Of a stretch of 64,000 bases of DNA, positions 60,074 to 64,000 are shown piece by piece; the stretch's first letter is position 1; each line of letters opens with the position of its first letter. The notes beneath the pieces are model-generated. The model ran no database searches and was not told the DNA's origin. It saw only the letters and a list, made by a program, of their open reading frames with translations. The position numbers were made by a program, and so were the translations under genes. The DNA is from Chamaelirium japonicum. Taxonomy: Eukaryota; Streptophyta; Magnoliopsida; Liliales; Melanthiaceae. The stretch lies in the NCBI GenBank assembly GCA_947650365.1, contig OX393551.1, positions 64,755,755 to 64,819,754 of the forward strand. Reading direction: 5' to 3'.

Positions 60074-60638
60074 TAGGGGTGGGACTTGGCCGGATTGGGC
60101 AGGCTGATGGGTCTGCCCATACCCAACTCAACTTGCAAAAACCTTAATCCGTTTTGCTCGTGGAACCCGGAAAACCCGTGGAAGCCCAATCCGTGCTTGT
60201 CCATTCTAGTTGCTCGGGATGCCCAATTTGTAAAATAATGGACGGATTGCCCAATTAGAAATTATGTACACATAAACAGATCAAAAAAAAAAAACCAACA
60301 GATTTTTTAATTGCATAAAAAAAACTATGATTTACATAACAAAAAGATAAAGTCCGACCCATATCCTCATATATTTCAAATGAATTATTATCATTCAACA
60401 TCAAACATACAATCTTTGATTTCCTTAAAAAAAAAACTACCAAAGCGTTCAACCTTAGTGTGTCACTTCCTCGAGTTGGAAAGATCGATGCCCAAACCCA
60501 TCCAAATTGAAATCGGATTGATATTTTTTTATCCAAACCCGTCCAACCTTTTAACCACCTTTGCCCATATTTGTCCATTGTTCGGGTTGGGGGGGTCGGG
60601 GTCGGGTTCAGGTCAGACCTGCCCAAGTTCCATCCCTA
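60074..60638. mobile_element. hAT-like element with a perfect 8-bp target duplication
   Basis: A 565-bp element with ends TAGGGGTGGGACTTGG / TAGGGATGGAACTTGG, flanked by GTTCACAC on both sides (60066-60073, 60639-60646). GGCAGG- and CCAACCCG-rich ends, no transposase. Confidence 0.88.
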
Positions 60639-60743
60639 GTTCACACGTCTTGACATGCATTGAAATAGAGCACCGCTATTTAGATATACAACAGGACATA
60701 CTCTTAGACATACGATGGAGGAGTGGGTCCTTCTCGTAAGGAG

Positions 60744-61183
60744 TATGATTTTGTTCCAACCTCTTTAAAGAGGTTGGACCATCCCGCTCTCTCTCATTGG
60801 TCCATCTCAAGGATATGTTTGTCATTTCATACTTTTATCATGGTGAAATGGCCAAAGGCCCTCGAGATGGACCAATGAGAGAGAGCGGGATTCTCCAACC
60901 TCTTTAAGGAGAACAAAATCGTTCTTTAAGGAGGTTCGAGCATCCTACTCTCTCATTGGTCCATTTCAAGGATACGTTTGTCATTTCATACTTTTTTTCA
61001 TGGTGAAATGGCCAAAGACCTTCGAGATGGACCAATGAGAGAGAGCGGGATGCTCCAACCTCTTTAAGGAGGTTGGAACAAAATCGTTAAAGAGGTTAGA
61101 GCATCTCACACTCTCTAATTGGTCCATTTCAAGGATATGTTTATCATTTCATACTTTTAAGGAGGTTGGAACAAAATTGTTCT
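60744..61183. repeat. Tandem foldback MITEs (about 2.5 units)
   Basis: The unit is ATTTTGTTCCAACCTC, a CATCCCGCTCTCTCTCATTG block, TGTCATTTCATACTTTT, then the inverse of the first blocks. Units overlap end to end from 60744, about 60915 and about 61080; the last is incomplete. Looks like repeated insertion of one family into itself. Confidence 0.75.
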
Positions 61184-61189
61184 CTTGAG

Positions 61190-61378
61190 TAAGAGTTATG
61201 CTACTTGAACAAACTGCATTGACATAAATTTTGACAAACCAAATCCATGCCGGTGGTGGTGGGCCCGTTTAGTGTAAATGCCGATGCACTGAGCCCTAGC
61301 CCCCATGACGAGAGTATGAGCTTGGTTTGTCAAAGTTTTTGTCGATGCAGCTTGTTCTAATCGCATTACTCTGTGAGT
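61190..61378. mobile_element. Foldback MITE, CATCGACAAA family, copy 2
   Basis: AGTTATGCTACTTGAACAAA and TTTTGACAAACCAA are mirrored by TTGGTTTGTCAAAG and CTTGTTCTAATCGCATTACT. Same family as 33600-33772. Confidence 0.65.
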
Positions 61379-61444
61379 AATTTTGGCGTCTTCACACCAC
61401 TGTGGGTTGTCCGCAAGATTGTCTTGTAGTATGTTCACACAGCA

Positions 61445-61545
61445 TTACTCGGGCATTGGCCAGCGCTCAAATCGAGCGTTAGCCGATACCCCCTCGGAGA
61501 TCGGCCAGCGCTGAGACCGAGCGCTGGCCGATGCCCCCCTCCTCC
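61445..61545. repeat. Tandem hairpins GGCCAGCGCT / AGCGCTGGCC
   Basis: Two adjacent hairpins of about 45 bp: ATTGGCCAGCGCT...GAGCGTTAGCCGAT, then ATCGGCCAGCGCT...GAGCGCTGGCCGAT. Confidence 0.75.
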
Positions 61546-61602
61546 GCTGTTTGTCGGAGAGTATGTCCCGTTGTATGTTGAAACAGCAGTCATCCATAGA
61601 AG

Positions 61603-62082
61603 TAGGGGTGGCAATGGGTCGGGTCGGGTTGAGACATAAGTACAAGGGCAAAACACCGAACCCGAACCCGAACCCGAACACGACCCCTTTAATAAACGGG
61701 TCAAAAACTTAAACCCAAACCTGACCTGCCTAATAAACAGGTTGACCCGACCCGACCCGACCTGTTAACCCGTTCACTAAATAGGTCGTGTCGGGTCGAG
61801 TTGGCTCGGGTTGGGTCAACAGAACCCATGTAAACCTATCAGGTTGGGTCAAGATGGGTCGGATTGGGCCGGGTTGGGTCGGGTCGGGTCGGGTCGACTC
61901 GACTCATTTGGTAAACGGGTTAAGTCGGGTCAGTCGGGTTATAAGTACAAACCCGAACCCGATCCGTTAAATAAATGGATCGATCGGGTCGACCCATTTA
62001 TGAACCGAACCCGTTTAGGCCAAATCCAAACCCGCTAACTTCGGGTCGGGTTGGCGGGTCGGGTGAAGGATTGCCACCCCTA
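61603..62082. mobile_element. hAT-like element, GGGTCGGGT-rich family
   Basis: A 480-bp copy with ends TAGGGGTGGCAATGGGTC / TAGGGGTGGCAATCC. ATAGAAG is repeated at both borders (61596-61602, 62083-62089). The interior is almost all GGGTCGGGT and ACCCGAACCC motifs. Confidence 0.8.
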
Positions 62083-62526
62083 ATAGAAGGAGTAAGGAAC
62101 AGATAAGACAGCCTCTGAAAGCCCTAGACAACCTTAAGGGAGCAGCAGAAGGTGACAGAAGATGCGTGCATGGATGTATTCTATCCTACTACTACTAAAA
62201 GAAAGAGGAAAGAGGGACAGTGTATGGGCTCCCGAAGGGAACCGACCAACCCTCGGTTGGGCTTTGGGGGCACATGGAGTTTAGAGAGGCCTGCTTTAGA
62301 GAAAAGGGTTAATGCTTGATCGGCCCCGCCATGTCACCAATAATGCCCAACCACTCTCATAATCACGACAAAAACATACCTAGCCGAGAAATGGTATAGA
62401 AATTAATCAAATGGGGATGGAGCATGAAGGGGGAATGAATTGGAAATATGAAAATAAAGAATTAATGGCATGTGTCTTTTTTGAAGAAAAAAAAATATAT
62501 ATCAGTAAAGTTGGTGTACATGCATG
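62083..62526. other. Unassigned sequence
   Basis: No feature supported. Confidence 0.4.
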
Positions 62527-62541
62527 GCATATATATATATA

Positions 62542-62937
62542 GGGTCAGGATCGGATGACCCAGCAAAATTTTGACCCAGCAATAACCCAGCACCTTTTGA
62601 TGCACCTAGAGGTTATAGAATGGGCTGATTTTTTGCAGGGATGTTGTCTATGGTATGTTGATCATCCTCACAAAAAATCAGCCCATTCTAAAACCTCTAG
62701 GTGCATCAAAGGGTGCTCTTCAAATCAACGGTTAAAATTGACAGTGTAAAACCTTTGATTTGAAGTGCGCATTTGATGCACCTAGAGGTTTTAGAATGGG
62801 CTGATTTTTTGTGAGGATGATCAACATACCATAGAGAGCATGCCTACCAATTTTCATCAAATTCTAATACCTCTAGGTTCATCAAAAGGTGTTGGGTTAT
62901 TGCTGGGTCAAAATTTGCTGGGTCAGCCGATCCCGAC

Positions 62938-62940
<3 letters not shown>
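62542..62940. mobile_element. Long palindromic element A (copy 2)
   Basis: A 399-bp palindrome with ends GGGTCAGGATCGGATGACCC and its inverse, closely matching 25468-25865. A short (TA)n lies on the left (62527-62541) and a long one on the right. Confidence 0.82.

Positions 62941-63014
<74 letters not shown>
62941..63014. repeat. (TA)n between palindromes A2 and D2
   Basis: About 37 TA dinucleotides. Confidence 0.95.
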
Positions 63015-63761
<747 letters not shown>

Positions 63762-63772
63762 TAGTGCATGCC

Positions 63773-63870
63773 CGTGTCTGTCGGCACTGCAGTGGGCCGC
63801 CTTCAGCGGCAACACATCTGTCGGCACTGCAGTGGGCTGCCTTCGACAACAACACACCTGAACGTCTTTG
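63773..63870. repeat. Short tandem repeat, ~45-bp unit
   Basis: TCTGTCGGCACTGCAGTGGG followed by a CCTTC...CAACACA segment occurs twice. Ordinary sequence continues to the right edge. Confidence 0.7.
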
Positions 63871-64000
63871 GCAACAAAACACTTTCGATGACAACACCGG
63901 CATTCATAGGGATACCCATTTCCTCGCTCGTGCCGATTGGCACGAAGCGGGCGCCTTCTGCGCGACCAACTCCCCCTCCCCCTATAATCGATCAATCACA

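Overview
The window is nuclear DNA of a flowering plant, probably a monocot. The host genes have introns with GT/AG borders, their first exons are extremely GC-rich and fall to AT-rich 3' exons (a monocot-like gradient), and the rest is typical plant transposon debris: Copia, Gypsy, TRIM, L1 and RTE LINEs, and hAT, MULE and PIF-type MITEs. I cannot name the species.

The only host gene family I recognise is the P4-ATPase (phospholipid flippase, ALA1-like), present as three same-strand pieces. Piece 1 (3981-20416) holds exons 3-7 only. Piece 2 (36212-38243) holds exons 1-2 only. Piece 3 (44942-55663) is a complete seven-exon gene for 1204 residues. Exons 2, 4, 5, 6 and 7 have identical lengths between the partial pieces and the complete gene. 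Pieces 1 and 2 complement each other exactly at intron 2, but lie in the wrong order.

Layout. 1-3980: unassigned DNA with a 5'-truncated L1 LINE. 3981-20416: flippase piece 1; its 13.2-kb intron 5 holds a Copia element with a hAT-like insertion, an RTE LINE tail with a MITE inside it, and a Gypsy relic split by two elements; its intron 6 holds nested MITEs. 20417-36100: transposon-only DNA with a MULE-like element carrying GC-rich cargo (21405-22894), a 173-bp tandem repeat, a chain of five long palindromes each embedded in (TA)n (25468-28068), a candidate solo LTR, hAT elements rich in GGGTC, a long (AG)n tract and a poly(A)-tailed retroposon. 36101-38243: TATA box and flippase piece 2. 38244-44500: degraded repeats and a hAT element with a PIF MITE inside. 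44517-55663: the complete flippase gene, with two tandem TRIM arrays and a foldback element in intron 5. 55664-64000: more MITEs, a second retroposon copy, three hAT copies and a second palindrome-(TA)n-palindrome cluster.

The complete gene should encode a membrane lipid flippase (normally working with an ALIS/Cdc50 beta subunit, not seen here). The partial pieces are a displaced paralogue, a truncated duplicate plus a gene running off the left edge, or an assembly artefact. The most unusual non-genic structure is the chain of palindromes joined by TA microsatellites.
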